From assembly GCA_963766365.1 (NCBI GenBank), contig CAVXZK010000014.1:1-64000 (forward strand): a stretch of 64,000 nucleotides of DNA. Direction: 5' to 3'. The first letter of the stretch is position 1; the number at the start of each line of letters is the position of its first letter. The position numbers were made by a program, and so were the translations under genes. The notes under the pieces are model-generated. The model saw only the letters and a program-made list of their open reading frames with translations. It did no database searches and had not been told where the DNA came from. The DNA comes from JALORV01 sp963766365 (GTDB lineage: Bacteria > Pseudomonadota > Gammaproteobacteria > Burkholderiales > Burkholderiaceae_F). Shown here one piece after another: positions 20,792-29,207 of the stretch.

Positions 20792-21910
20792 ATGAATTCA
20801 GCAGAGAGCTTTCGTATCGTCGTCCTGCCGGGCGACGGCATTGGCGTGGAAGTCATGGACGCCTGTCTTGCCGCACTCAAAGCGCTGCAGCAGTCGAACA
20901 AAGGGTTCCTGCTGCACTTCGAGCCTCACCCAGGCGGGGCTGCCCTGTATGCAGCGAGCGGCACCGCGTTCCCCGCAGCGTCGATGCGGGCCTGCGAGGC
21001 GGCGGATGCGGTGTTGTTCGGTGCGATGGGATTGCCGCATGTCCGCTACGAGGATGGGACGGAGATCGCGCCACAGCTCGAGTTGCGGGAGCATCTGGAA
21101 CTCTTCGCCGGCGTCCGGCCGATCCGGGCGATCCCCGGCGTGCCGCTGCCACTTGCCGATCCGCGCGCGGCGCAGATCGACTTCGTACTGGTGCGCGAGC
21201 AGACCGAGGGTTGGTTCTACGGTCGCAACCACACCGACGCCGCACCTCGTGGCAATGCGGACACCTGCTACGACCTCGGGCGCATCACGCGATCAGGCTC
21301 CGAGCGGCTGTTCGAGTTCTCCTTCCGCCTCGCGCAGCGCCGTCGCTCCCGCAATCCGGCCAAGGGCCGCGTGACCTGTGTCGACAAGGCCAACGTCCAT
21401 CGCGCCATGGCGCTGATGAACCGCGTGTTCTGGGAAGTTTCCAGCAAGTATCCGGACATCGCGAGTGACCACTGCTACGTGGATGCGATGGCGCTGAACC
21501 TGATCCGCAAGCCGTGGGAGTACGACGTCGTGCCGACCGAGAATCAGTTCGGCGACATTCTCTCGGACCTTGCAGCGGGATTGGTCGGCGGAATGGGCAT
21601 GGCGCCATCGGGTGACATCGGCGAGCGGCATGCACTGTTCCAGCCGGCCCATGGCTCGGCGCCGGACATCGCTGGGCAGGGTCGAGCGAATCCGACGGCG
21701 ATGCTGTTGTCGGCGGCGATGATGCTGGAGTGGCTCGGTCAACGGTCCGGGCGCCCAGCGTTGACGGACGCGGCCATCGCCCTCGAATCGGCGGTCGACC
21801 GCATCTACGCCGAGCGGCGCGTGCGACCGTTCGAGTTCGGTGGGCAGGACGGTACGGCGGCAATCACCCGCGCCGTCATCGATGCGCTGAAACAGCCGGT
21901 AGCGGCATGA
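20792..21910 (+). CDS. Isopropylmalate/tartrate dehydrogenase-family enzyme
   Basis: A 372-residue NAD-dependent beta-decarboxylating dehydrogenase. N-terminal VLPGDGIGVEVMDA, the catalytic Lys in CVDKANVHRAMAL, the metal ligands in DHCYVDAMA and TENQFGDILSDLAAGLVGG, and the nucleotide loop HGSAPDIAG are all present. The family covers LeuB, isocitrate and tartrate/malate dehydrogenases and oxidises 2-hydroxy acids with an adjacent acid group. No leuC or leuD is nearby and the gene lies in an acid-sugar operon, so a catabolic substrate such as a hydroxy-acid or sugar acid is more likely than isopropylmalate. It starts 10 bases after gntR. Confidence 0.87.
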   Translation: MNSAESFRIVVLPGDGIGVEVMDACLAALKALQQSNKGFLLHFEPHPGGAALYAASGTAFPAASMRACEAADAVLFGAMGLPHVRYEDGTEIAPQLELREHLELFAGVRPIRAIPGVPLPLADPRAAQIDFVLVREQTEGWFYGRNHTDAAPRGNADTCYDLGRITRSGSERLFEFSFRLAQRRRSRNPAKGRVTCVDKANVHRAMALMNRVFWEVSSKYPDIASDHCYVDAMALNLIRKPWEYDVVPTENQFGDILSDLAAGLVGGMGMAPSGDIGERHALFQPAHGSAPDIAGQGRANPTAMLLSAAMMLEWLGQRSGRPALTDAAIALESAVDRIYAERRVRPFEFGGQDGTAAITRAVIDALKQPVAA

Positions 21911-21926
21911 GCGACCTAGCGTCCCC

Positions 21927-23036
21927 ATGAAGACACTGCGCGTCGCCGCGGTCGGTGCCGGGTACTTCAGCCAGTTCCAGTATGTGGGCTGGAAGGCGAT
22001 CAACGAGGTCGAGCTGGTGGCGCTGGCCAATCGCGACGCCGGGCGTCGCGCCGCCGTCGCACAGCGTTACGGCGTGAAGCAGGCGTTTGCCGACATCGAC
22101 GAGCTGCTGGACGTTGTGCGGCCCGACCTGGTCGACATCATCACGCCGCCGTCGACGCACCGTCGCTGTGTCGCCGCGGCGGTAGCGCGCCGGATTCCCA
22201 CCATCTGCCAGAAGCCGTTCGGCGTGGACTACGCCGATGCCCTGGCGATGACCGATCTCGCCGAGCGAGCCGGCGTGCCGCTCGTCGTCCATGAGAACTT
22301 CCGCTGGGAGCCCTGGTATCGCGAGATCAAGCGGCTGGTCGAGGCCGGCATGCTCGGCACCCTGCATGCGATCGCATTCCGGCTGCGACCGGGCGATGGT
22401 CAAGGCCCGCGCGCCTACCTCGATCGCCAGCCCTACTTTCAGACGATGCCGCGGCTGCTGATCGTCGAGACCGGCATCCACTGGATTGATACTTTCCGGT
22501 TCCTGATGGGTGAGGTGAGCGCAGTCACGGCAAGGCTGCGCCGGATCAATCCGGCAATCGCCGGGGAAGACGCCGGCCTTGTGATCTTCGAATTCGCCAG
22601 AGGCGCCACCGGCCTCTTCGATGGCAACCGGCTCAACGATCATGTGGCGGCTGATCCGCGGCGCACGATGGGCGAACTGTGGATCGAAGGCAGTGCCGGC
22701 GTGATGCGCCTCGACGGCGATGGACGCCTCTGGTTCAAGCCGCACCGCGGTGATGAGCGCGAGCATGCATTCGATCGCGGGCCGGCCGACACTTTCGGTG
22801 GCGGGGCCTGTGAGGCGCTGCAGCGCCACGTCGTGCACGGCCTGCTGCACGGCACGCCATTCGAGAACACCGCGCGCGCGTATCTCGAGAACCTGAAGGT
22901 GCAGGAAGCGGTGTACCGCTCCGACGCGGACGGGCGCCGCGTGGAACTGGAACGGTTTGATCCCCTGGAGCGGCCGGTAACAGCAAAGTTTCCAGGAACC
23001 ACGCATCACGTACAAACGAAGGAGGAGACATCATGA
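21927..23036 (+). CDS. Gfo/Idh/MocA-family NAD(P)-dependent oxidoreductase
   Basis: A 369-residue protein with an N-terminal Rossmann fold (VAAVGAGYFSQFQYVGW at residues 6-22). The family's conserved EKP-type motif appears as CQKPFG near residue 94, and a C-terminal alpha/beta substrate domain contains ETGIHWIDTFRFLMGE, which holds the catalytic His. Members oxidise or dehydrate sugars, sugar acids and inositols. The EKP Glu is Gln here (QKP), a tolerated variation in part of the family. Its stop overlaps the ATG of the downstream dctP (ATGA), so it is cotranslated with the transporter. The substrate is unknown. Confidence 0.85.
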   Translation: MKTLRVAAVGAGYFSQFQYVGWKAINEVELVALANRDAGRRAAVAQRYGVKQAFADIDELLDVVRPDLVDIITPPSTHRRCVAAAVARRIPTICQKPFGVDYADALAMTDLAERAGVPLVVHENFRWEPWYREIKRLVEAGMLGTLHAIAFRLRPGDGQGPRAYLDRQPYFQTMPRLLIVETGIHWIDTFRFLMGEVSAVTARLRRINPAIAGEDAGLVIFEFARGATGLFDGNRLNDHVAADPRRTMGELWIEGSAGVMRLDGDGRLWFKPHRGDEREHAFDRGPADTFGGGACEALQRHVVHGLLHGTPFENTARAYLENLKVQEAVYRSDADGRRVELERFDPLERPVTAKFPGTTHHVQTKEETS

Positions 23037-24037
23037 AGCGCAACACGTTCCTGAGAACCACACTGGCCGCCGCCGCGGCGCTCGCATTCGGCGTTGCACC
23101 ACACGCCGGAGCGCAGACGATCCTGAAGTTCAGCCACACCGACCAGCCAGGGGGCGCACGCAATGCTGCGGCGCTGCTGTTCGCCAAGGCGGTCGAGCAG
23201 TACACGCAGGGCCGCTACAAGGTGCAGGTCTACCCGGCCGCGCAGATCGCAAACGATCCGAAAGCAGTCGAGCAGCTGCAACTCGGAGGTATTGACTTCA
23301 CGGTCACGTCGACCGGTACATACGCGACGCACCTGCCGACGCTCAATCTGACGATGCTGCCGTATCTGGTCGAGAACTTCGAGCAGGGCTGGAAGCTTTA
23401 CGACAGTTCGAAGTGGCTGCAGGCGCAGTTCGCCAAGGCTCCCGAGAAGGGCTTTCGCTTTCTCGCCACCTGGGAAGCGGGCTTCCGCGACATGACGACC
23501 AAGGAGCCGCTCGCCTCGCCGGCCGATGCCAAGGGAAAGAAGCTGCGCACGTTTCCGAACGAGATGATGCGCTGGACGCTCGAGTCGATGGGCTTCAATG
23601 TGCAAATCATGCCGCTGCCAGAGGTCTACCTGGCGATCCAGCAAGGCACCGTGCAGGGGCAGGAGAACCCAATCGATACGATCTTTGCGAACAAGTTCTA
23701 CGAGGTGGCACCAAACGTGACGCTGACGCGCCACGTCTACAGCCCGATCCCGCTGACGATCTCGGAGAAAACCTGGCAGAAGCTGTCCCCGGCTGATCGC
23801 GAGGGCATCACGAAGGCAGCACAGGAAACCGCCGTGTGGATCCGCAAGGAGATTAAGTCGGGACAGGAGCGGCAGATTGCAGAGATGCAGAGCAGGGGCG
23901 CCAAGATTGCCAGTCCGAATCTCGCACCGTTCCGCGCCTCGGTGCAGCCGGCCTACGTGAAGGCCAAGGAAAAGTATGGCGCTGATGTCGATGCGATCCT
24001 GGCCGACGCCGACGCGGTGCGCAAAGCTACCAAGTAG
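23033..24037 (+). CDS. dctP: TRAP transporter substrate-binding protein DctP
   Basis: A 334-residue periplasmic binding protein with a Sec signal peptide (about 1-27, cleavage after HAGAQ). AAGGAGGAG stands just upstream of ATG 23033. The mature domain begins ILKFSHTDQPGG and carries the DctP-family Arg region KKLRTFPNEMMRW and the motif EVYLAIQQGTVQGQENPIDTI. It delivers a carboxylate, likely a sugar acid given the neighbouring kinase and decarboxylase, to the DctQM permease. It resembles the DctP/sialic-acid/sugar-acid branch more than the Tat-exported protein at 8.8-10.0 kb. Confidence 0.93.
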   Translation: MKRNTFLRTTLAAAAALAFGVAPHAGAQTILKFSHTDQPGGARNAAALLFAKAVEQYTQGRYKVQVYPAAQIANDPKAVEQLQLGGIDFTVTSTGTYATHLPTLNLTMLPYLVENFEQGWKLYDSSKWLQAQFAKAPEKGFRFLATWEAGFRDMTTKEPLASPADAKGKKLRTFPNEMMRWTLESMGFNVQIMPLPEVYLAIQQGTVQGQENPIDTIFANKFYEVAPNVTLTRHVYSPIPLTISEKTWQKLSPADREGITKAAQETAVWIRKEIKSGQERQIAEMQSRGAKIASPNLAPFRASVQPAYVKAKEKYGADVDAILADADAVRKATK

Positions 24038-24052
24038 AAGGTCCATCAGCCC

Positions 24053-24652
24053 ATGAGCGATCCCGGCCTCTCGTCCGGCAGCGGACAGCACGCGCGCGAC
24101 TTCGAGTCGGCGCGAGTTGCCGGTCAGGGAGGCAGATCGGCTCTACTGCCGGCAGGGCCGCCGGCGCCGCTGCCGCTGCGCTGGCTCGGAATAGCCGTCG
24201 ACTGCAGCATCGTCGTCATCGGCGCCGCCATGATCACGCTGGTGTTTATGAACGTTGTGCTGCGTGTTTTCAGTCTCGACTTTGCTTGGGTTACCGAACT
24301 CGCCGAACTGTTGATGGTGTGGGTGACATTCCTCGGTGGAGCGGCGGCTGCGCGGCGCGGAGCGCACATGACGATCACTGAATTCGTCGACAAACTGGCC
24401 GGCCGCGGGCGGCGTGTTGCCGACGGCCTCATCGACGCAGTCGCAGCCGTTGTTCTCGCATTACTGGTGATCTACGGCATCAACCTGGTGCGCGCCAGCT
24501 GGGGCAACGAACTCAGCGTGCTGCAGATTCCGATGTCCTTCCAGTACCTCGGCATGCCGGTGGGATGCGCGGCGATGCTCGCCTTCGTGCTGTGGGACCT
24601 CGCGCAGATCCTGCGGGGCCGCGACCGCGGACAGCGCTGGCCGGCCGACTGA
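24053..24652 (+). CDS. dctQ: TRAP transporter small permease DctQ
   Basis: A 199-residue inner-membrane protein with a roughly 40-residue hydrophilic N-terminal extension, then four membrane helices (about 43-65, 80-100, 120-142, 160-182). The family signature is seen in FMNVVLRVFSLDFAWVTELAELLMVW and RRGAHMTITEFVDK. It pairs with DctM to build the sodium-coupled translocator. The frame is intact over its full length, in contrast to the dctQ at 8.2-8.7 kb. It lies 15 bases after dctP and one base before dctM. Confidence 0.92.
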   Translation: MSDPGLSSGSGQHARDFESARVAGQGGRSALLPAGPPAPLPLRWLGIAVDCSIVVIGAAMITLVFMNVVLRVFSLDFAWVTELAELLMVWVTFLGGAAAARRGAHMTITEFVDKLAGRGRRVADGLIDAVAAVVLALLVIYGINLVRASWGNELSVLQIPMSFQYLGMPVGCAAMLAFVLWDLAQILRGRDRGQRWPAD

Positions 24653-24653
24653 C

Positions 24654-25937
24654 ATGCTCGCCGGACTGCTCTTCGTCGCCTTCTTTGCGATCGCCCTGGC
24701 CGGCGTGCCGTTGCTGTACGCCCTGCTGACGACAACCGTCGGCGCGGTGGTCATCGCAGGCTTAGGTCATCCGCTCGAATCGATCTTCCTTTCGTTCATC
24801 GGCGGCGTGGAGCCCTACATCCTGATCGCCGTGCCCCTCTTTATCTTCGCCGGAGAGATTCTCGCCAGCGGCGGAGTGGGGCGGCGCATCGTTGACTTTG
24901 CGCGCGCTCTGCTGGGCTTCCTGCCGGGTGGACTTGGCGTCGCCACGGTCGCGTCCTGTCTGATGTTCGGCGGCGTGTCCGGTTCGGCGATCGCCGATAC
25001 GGCGGCGATCGGCTCGCTCGTCATTCCGGCGATGATCCAGCGCGGCTACTCGCGCGGCTTCGCCGCCGCGCTGCTGGCCGTGGCCGGCACGCTCGCGCTT
25101 CTGATGCCGCTGTCGATTCCGTTCCTCGTGTACGCGTTCATCTCCGGCGTATCGATGCGCCAGTTGTCGATGGCCGGCGTGGTGCCGGGACTGGTGATGG
25201 CCGCGGCGCTGATCGGCGTGTGCATCTGGTACGGACGGAAGACCGGATGCGACGACGGCGAAGCCCGTTCGTCCTGGCCGGAGATCTGGAAAGCGACCGC
25301 AGACGCAGGGCCGGCCCTGGCGATGCCCCTCATCATCATCGGCGGTATCTGGTCAGGGGTGTTCACGCCGACCGAATCTGCAGCCGTCGCTGTCGTCTAC
25401 GGCGTCGCTGTGTCCCTGTTCTTTTACAAGGACATCACCTGGCGCGACCTGCCGCGCCTGCTCGTCAACGCCTTCCAGACCAGCGCGACCGTCATGCTGG
25501 TGATCGGGGCGACCGGCGCGCTGGCCTGGTTGATCACGGTCGAGCAGGTGGCCGTCCAGCTCGCCGACGCAATACAGCTCATAGCAAGTGAGCCGTGGAT
25601 GTTCCTGCTGCTCGTCAATGTCGCGCTGCTGCTGCTCGGCATTTTCATCGAACCCCTGCCCGCACTGCTTCTCACAGCGCCGCTGTTCCTGCCGCTGGCG
25701 CAGATCTTCCAGATCGATCTCGTTCACCTCGGTGTCGTGATGACGGCGAACCTCGCCATCGCGTTGTATACGCCGCCCGTGGGCGGCACACTGTTCGTGG
25801 CGGCCAAGCTCGCCAAGGCCGGTATCGGCGAAATCACGCGCGCGCTGTGGCCGTTGCTTGCAGCGGCAATAGTCGCGCTGATGATCATCACTTTCGTGCC
25901 ATCGCTGACCACCGTCGTCTGGCGCCTGATGAACTGA
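24654..25937 (+). CDS. dctM: TRAP transporter large permease DctM
   Basis: A 427-residue polytopic membrane protein with about eleven to twelve helices. Family motifs include FGGVSGSAIADTAAIGSLVIPAM, TLALLMPLSIPFLVYAF, WSGVFTPTESAAVAVVYG and the C-terminal ANLAIALYTPPVGGTLFVAAK. It is the sodium/solute symport subunit of the TRAP system formed with the two genes upstream. Length and frame are complete. Only three bases separate it from the kinase gene, consistent with one transcript for uptake and catabolism. Confidence 0.94.
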   Translation: MLAGLLFVAFFAIALAGVPLLYALLTTTVGAVVIAGLGHPLESIFLSFIGGVEPYILIAVPLFIFAGEILASGGVGRRIVDFARALLGFLPGGLGVATVASCLMFGGVSGSAIADTAAIGSLVIPAMIQRGYSRGFAAALLAVAGTLALLMPLSIPFLVYAFISGVSMRQLSMAGVVPGLVMAAALIGVCIWYGRKTGCDDGEARSSWPEIWKATADAGPALAMPLIIIGGIWSGVFTPTESAAVAVVYGVAVSLFFYKDITWRDLPRLLVNAFQTSATVMLVIGATGALAWLITVEQVAVQLADAIQLIASEPWMFLLLVNVALLLLGIFIEPLPALLLTAPLFLPLAQIFQIDLVHLGVVMTANLAIALYTPPVGGTLFVAAKLAKAGIGEITRALWPLLAAAIVALMIITFVPSLTTVVWRLMN

Positions 25938-25940
25938 TAC

Positions 25941-27203
25941 ATGCTCTTCGGAGTCATTGCTGACGATCTCACTGGGGCGACCGATGTTGCGGTCAACGTG
26001 CGCGCGGCCGGGCTCTCGGTCGTGCAGATCAACGGCGTACCGCGAGACGACCTTGACCCGGGCGACGTGGATGCGGTGGTGATCGCGCTGAAGTCACGCA
26101 CGATTCCCGCCGCTGAGGCCTGTGCGCTCTCCCTCGCATCGCTCGAATGGCTGCGCAGGCACGGTGCCGAGCGCATCTACTTCAAATACTGCTCGACTTT
26201 CGATTCCACCGCCGCAGGCAACATCGGTCCGGTCAGCGATGTGCTCGCCGATGCCCTCGATGCCGCAATCGTCCCGGCGACGCCCGCCTATCCGCGCAAC
26301 CAGCGCACCGTCTACCAGGGGCATCTGTTCGTCGGCGACCTGCTGTTGTCGGACACCGGGATGCGCAACCACCCGCTGACGCCGATGACCGACGCCAATC
26401 TCGTCCGCGTGCTGCAGGCGCAGACGCCGCGGCGGGTTGGACTCGTTGCGCTGAAGGACGTAGACCGAGGTGCTGTCGCAGTCCAGGAGCGCCTCGGCGC
26501 GCTGCGTGCGACGGGTTGCCGGCACGCGATCGTCGACGCCACCGACCAGAGGCATCTCGAATCACTCGGGTCCGCACTGCTGGACTACCCACTCACGACC
26601 GGTGGGGCCGGGCTGGCGAGCGGGATCGCCATTCAATTGCGGCAGCGATCCCACGCCGGTCGCACCAGGCTGCGTCCCGTCGCAGGCCCGCTCGTCATCC
26701 TGGCTGGCAGCTGTTCGACCGCGACGCTCGAGCAACTGGCCGCGCTGCCCGCGGACTGGCCGGCGCGGCGCCTCGACGTGGCCGCGTTGCTGGAGGGCGC
26801 CGGCGAGGAAGCACGCGCCGTCGACTGGGCGCTAGGCCGGCTGGAGGCGGCGCCCACGGTCATCAGCGCGTCGGTGCTACCCGATGAACTGGCACGCATT
26901 CAGCAGCGCTATGGACGCGAACGTTCGGCCGAGGCCGTCGAGAGCGCGTTCCGGACCATTGCGACAGCACTGGCGCGTCACGGTGTGCGGCGTTTCATCG
27001 TCGCGGGTGGCGAGACTTCGGGCGCGGTCGTCGCGGCGCTGGCGGGCGAACTCGGCTTCCAGGCGCTGGCGATCGGCGACGAGATCGCGCCGGGTGTGCC
27101 ATGGACGGTGTCGGTCGACGGCGAACCGGTGGCACTTGCGCTGAAGTCGGGAAATTTCGGCGGTCGCGATTTCTTTCTGCGCGCCGCAGGAGAGCAGCGA
27201 TGA
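25941..27203 (+). CDS. otnK: Four-carbon acid-sugar kinase family protein (DUF1537)
   Basis: A 420-residue DUF1537 kinase. The N-terminal substrate domain opens GVIADDLTGATDVAVNVRAAG, with the signature DDxTG at residues 7-11, and has YFKYCSTFDSTAAGNIGPV near 77-95. The C-terminal nucleotide domain includes LAGSCSTATLEQL and FIVAGGETSGAVVAAL. DUF1537 enzymes (OtnK, DtnK) phosphorylate 3-oxo-tetronate or tetronate in threonate/erythronate breakdown. The adjacent OtnC-like gene favours the 3-oxo-tetronate 4-kinase role. No LtnD/DenD or OtnI gene is seen, so the route to its substrate may differ. Confidence 0.85.
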   Translation: MLFGVIADDLTGATDVAVNVRAAGLSVVQINGVPRDDLDPGDVDAVVIALKSRTIPAAEACALSLASLEWLRRHGAERIYFKYCSTFDSTAAGNIGPVSDVLADALDAAIVPATPAYPRNQRTVYQGHLFVGDLLLSDTGMRNHPLTPMTDANLVRVLQAQTPRRVGLVALKDVDRGAVAVQERLGALRATGCRHAIVDATDQRHLESLGSALLDYPLTTGGAGLASGIAIQLRQRSHAGRTRLRPVAGPLVILAGSCSTATLEQLAALPADWPARRLDVAALLEGAGEEARAVDWALGRLEAAPTVISASVLPDELARIQQRYGRERSAEAVESAFRTIATALARHGVRRFIVAGGETSGAVVAALAGELGFQALAIGDEIAPGVPWTVSVDGEPVALALKSGNFGGRDFFLRAAGEQR

Positions 27204-27835
27204 GGACGAGCGCGCTGGCCGAAGCGATCGTGCGCTACGCGAAGTCGATCTACGACCGCGGCCTGACGCACGGCTCGACCGGCAACATCAGCGTCCGCCT
27301 GGAAGACGGCTGGCTGATGACGCCGACCGGTGCCAGCTTCGGCAACCTGGATCCCGCGCGACTGTCACGGCTTGGCGTGAACGGAGAACTCCTGTCCGGT
27401 GACGCGCCGACCAAGGAGGCGGCGCTGCATCGTGCGATGTATGACGCGCGGCCTGCCTCGGGCGCCGTGGTTCACCTGCACTCAACGCATTCGGTCGCCG
27501 TCTCGGTGCTGGAGGACGTGAATCCTGACGATGTGCTGCCGCCGCTGACCGCGTACTACGTGATGCGCGTCGGTCGGCTGCCGCTGGTTCCCTTCTTCCC
27601 GCCGGGTGACGCGCAACTGGCCGAGGCCGTACGTGGCTACGCGCATCGCCACCAAGCGGTGCTGCTCGCCAATCACGGCCCCGTGGTCGCCGGCAGTTCT
27701 CTCGATGCGGCGGTCGACGCGATCGAGGAACTGGAAGCCACCGCCCGGCTGCATCTGCTGTTGCGGCACGAGCGCAGCCGGGCGCTGACCCCCGAGCAGG
27801 TTGCCGATGTTGCTGCGCGCTTCCCGTTACGCTGA
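27200..27835 (+). CDS. otnC: Class II aldolase-type 3-oxo-tetronate 4-phosphate decarboxylase
   Basis: A 211-residue class II aldolase/adducin-fold enzyme. ATG 27200 overlaps the kinase stop (ATGA). The catalytic Glu73 (PTKEAALH) and zinc ligands His92 and His94 (VVHLHSTH) are in place, with a further His in LLANHGPVV near residue 162. GSTGNISVR near 26-34 is the phosphate-binding region. OtnC decarboxylates 3-oxo-tetronate 4-phosphate to dihydroxyacetone phosphate. Adjacent, coupled kinase and aldolase genes are the hallmark of this pathway. An ordinary fuculose- or ribulose-phosphate aldolase activity is the alternative. Confidence 0.85.
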   Translation: MRTSALAEAIVRYAKSIYDRGLTHGSTGNISVRLEDGWLMTPTGASFGNLDPARLSRLGVNGELLSGDAPTKEAALHRAMYDARPASGAVVHLHSTHSVAVSVLEDVNPDDVLPPLTAYYVMRVGRLPLVPFFPPGDAQLAEAVRGYAHRHQAVLLANHGPVVAGSSLDAAVDAIEELEATARLHLLLRHERSRALTPEQVADVAARFPLR

Positions 27836-27847
27836 GAGGCGGCCACG

Positions 27848-28138
27848 ATGTTCGTCGTCACTGTCGAATTTGAAGTCAGGCCCGACGCCATCGATCGATT
27901 CATGGAACTCATCCTTGAGAATGCCGCGACCTCGCGCGACACCGAGCCGGGATGCCGACAGTTCGATGTATGCGTTGACCCCGGGGCGCCGACTTCGGTG
28001 CTTCTCTACGAGATATACGATGACCGCCGGGCGTTCGACGTGCACCTGACGCTTCCCCACTTCCTCGGGTTCGACGCCTCGGCAAAGCCACTGGTGCTTT
28101 CCAAGCGCGTGCGATTGTTGAGCCTGGTGTCGCATTGA
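27848..28138 (+). CDS. Antibiotic biosynthesis monooxygenase (YgiN-like) domain protein
   Basis: A 96-residue ferredoxin-like-fold protein of the ABM family: FVVTVEFEVRPDAIDRFMELI, EPGCRQFDVCVDP, VLLYEIYDDRRAFDVHL. Such small dimeric proteins act as cofactor-free quinol or aldehyde-handling enzymes, for example LsrG or YgiN. It lies 12 bases after the decarboxylase gene and is probably the last gene of the acid-sugar operon. A short GAGGCC-gcat-GGCCTC hairpin at 28142-28157 follows the stop but has no T-run. Confidence 0.82.
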   Translation: MFVVTVEFEVRPDAIDRFMELILENAATSRDTEPGCRQFDVCVDPGAPTSVLLYEIYDDRRAFDVHLTLPHFLGFDASAKPLVLSKRVRLLSLVSH

Positions 28139-28172
28139 CGCGAGGCCGCATGGCCTCAGGGCGGCCTGGCGA

Positions 28173-28610
28173 ATGACTCACCGCGCCGCCATTGTCGCGT
28201 TCGTCGCTGTGTTGGGCGCGCTCACCTCCGCCTGCAGTCGCACCGAACCGGAAAAGGTGCTGCGTTCAACCATCGCCGCGATGGCCCAGGCGATCGAGCA
28301 GCACCGCGTCGGCGATGCCTTGGAGCCCGTGGCCGACGACTTCACGCGCGAATCCGGCGCCTTCGGCAAGCAGGACGTCCGTCGTCTGCTGGCTGGAGCG
28401 ATGCTGCGCAACGAGAAGATCCAGCTGAGCGCCACGGTCACCGAGGTTCGCGTCGAAGGCGAGCGCGCGTTTGCGAAAGTCCGCGTGATCGCGACGGGTG
28501 GCGCAGGCCTGCTGCCCGAGCGTGGCCAGACCTGGGAGTTCGATACCGCCTGGCGCCGGGAGGGCGGCCAATGGCAAGTGTTCAACGCCGAGTGGCACGA
28601 GGGGCTGTAG
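28173..28610 (+). CDS. Small putative lipoprotein, NTF2-like
   Basis: A 145-residue exported protein. A signal peptide with lipobox LTSAC places the lipid-modified Cys at residue 21, followed by SRTEPEKVLRSTIAAMAQAIEQHR. The body alternates helix and strand and ends EFDTAWRREGGQWQVFNAEWHEGL, a pattern common in SnoaL/NTF2-like proteins. No function is known. The next residue after Cys is Ser, so outer-membrane sorting is expected. It is separated from the acid-sugar operon by 34 bases and may not belong to it. Confidence 0.75.
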   Translation: MTHRAAIVAFVAVLGALTSACSRTEPEKVLRSTIAAMAQAIEQHRVGDALEPVADDFTRESGAFGKQDVRRLLAGAMLRNEKIQLSATVTEVRVEGERAFAKVRVIATGGAGLLPERGQTWEFDTAWRREGGQWQVFNAEWHEGL

Positions 28611-28700
28611 CCGCGCCGGCCCGATTCGGTGCGCCGCAGATTGCTTTCGACGCGGGGCGGTGCGATTGTGTCGGCCCTATCCGCGTCATCAGGAGATTTC

Positions 28701-29084
28701 ATGCTGACGCATGCGCCTGCCACAACGATCCTGCCGGTCCGCGACCTTGCCCGCGCCCGCGACTTCTACGAACAGCGCCTCGGTCTTGAACCCATGGGGT
28801 TGCAGCAGGATGGCAAGTTCCTGTTTGCGCTCGGTGACGGCGGCACGCTGGCGCTGTTTCCCAAGCCCGAGGGTACGAAGGCCGAACACACGGCGGTCAG
28901 CTTCAAGGTCGACGATGTGGTGAGCGAAATCCGCGCGCTGAAGGCGCAGGGTGTCGTGTTCGAGGACTACGACCTCCCGGGCTTCCGGACCGAAGGGCAC
29001 GTCTGTGTGCTCGGGTCGGAGAAAGCCGCCTGGTTCAAGGACCCCGAGGGCAATATCCTGTGCCTGCACGAGGACGTGATCTAA
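28701..29084 (+). CDS. VOC-superfamily (glyoxalase/bleomycin-resistance-like) protein
   Basis: A 127-residue vicinal-oxygen-chelate protein. ATG 28701 is preceded by AGGAG at the right distance; an in-frame upstream start has none. The betaalphabetabetabeta unit opens TTILPVRDLARARDFYEQRLGLEP and closes AAWFKDPEGNILCLHED, containing the usual C-terminal Glu. The first metal ligand position is less clear (Thr rather than His in ATTILPV). Metal-dependent lyase, dioxygenase or binding roles are possible, and neighbours do not decide. Confidence 0.82.
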   Translation: MLTHAPATTILPVRDLARARDFYEQRLGLEPMGLQQDGKFLFALGDGGTLALFPKPEGTKAEHTAVSFKVDDVVSEIRALKAQGVVFEDYDLPGFRTEGHVCVLGSEKAAWFKDPEGNILCLHEDVI

Positions 29085-29207
29085 CCGTCGCCGCCGTCCG
29101 GCAGGGCGTAGTAGCGTTGTTCTGCGCCACCTCTTGATCATGGCGCGATCGGCCCCACACCAACTACATAAGGTGTATTTGTGTGGGCCCCAGGGAGGCC
29201 GCGACTC

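Noticed and set aside
29134..29170. Sigma-70 promoter TTGATC...TACATA before the AmmeMemoRadiSam genes
   Set aside because: The spacing between the hexamers is about 25 bases, too long for a functional pair.
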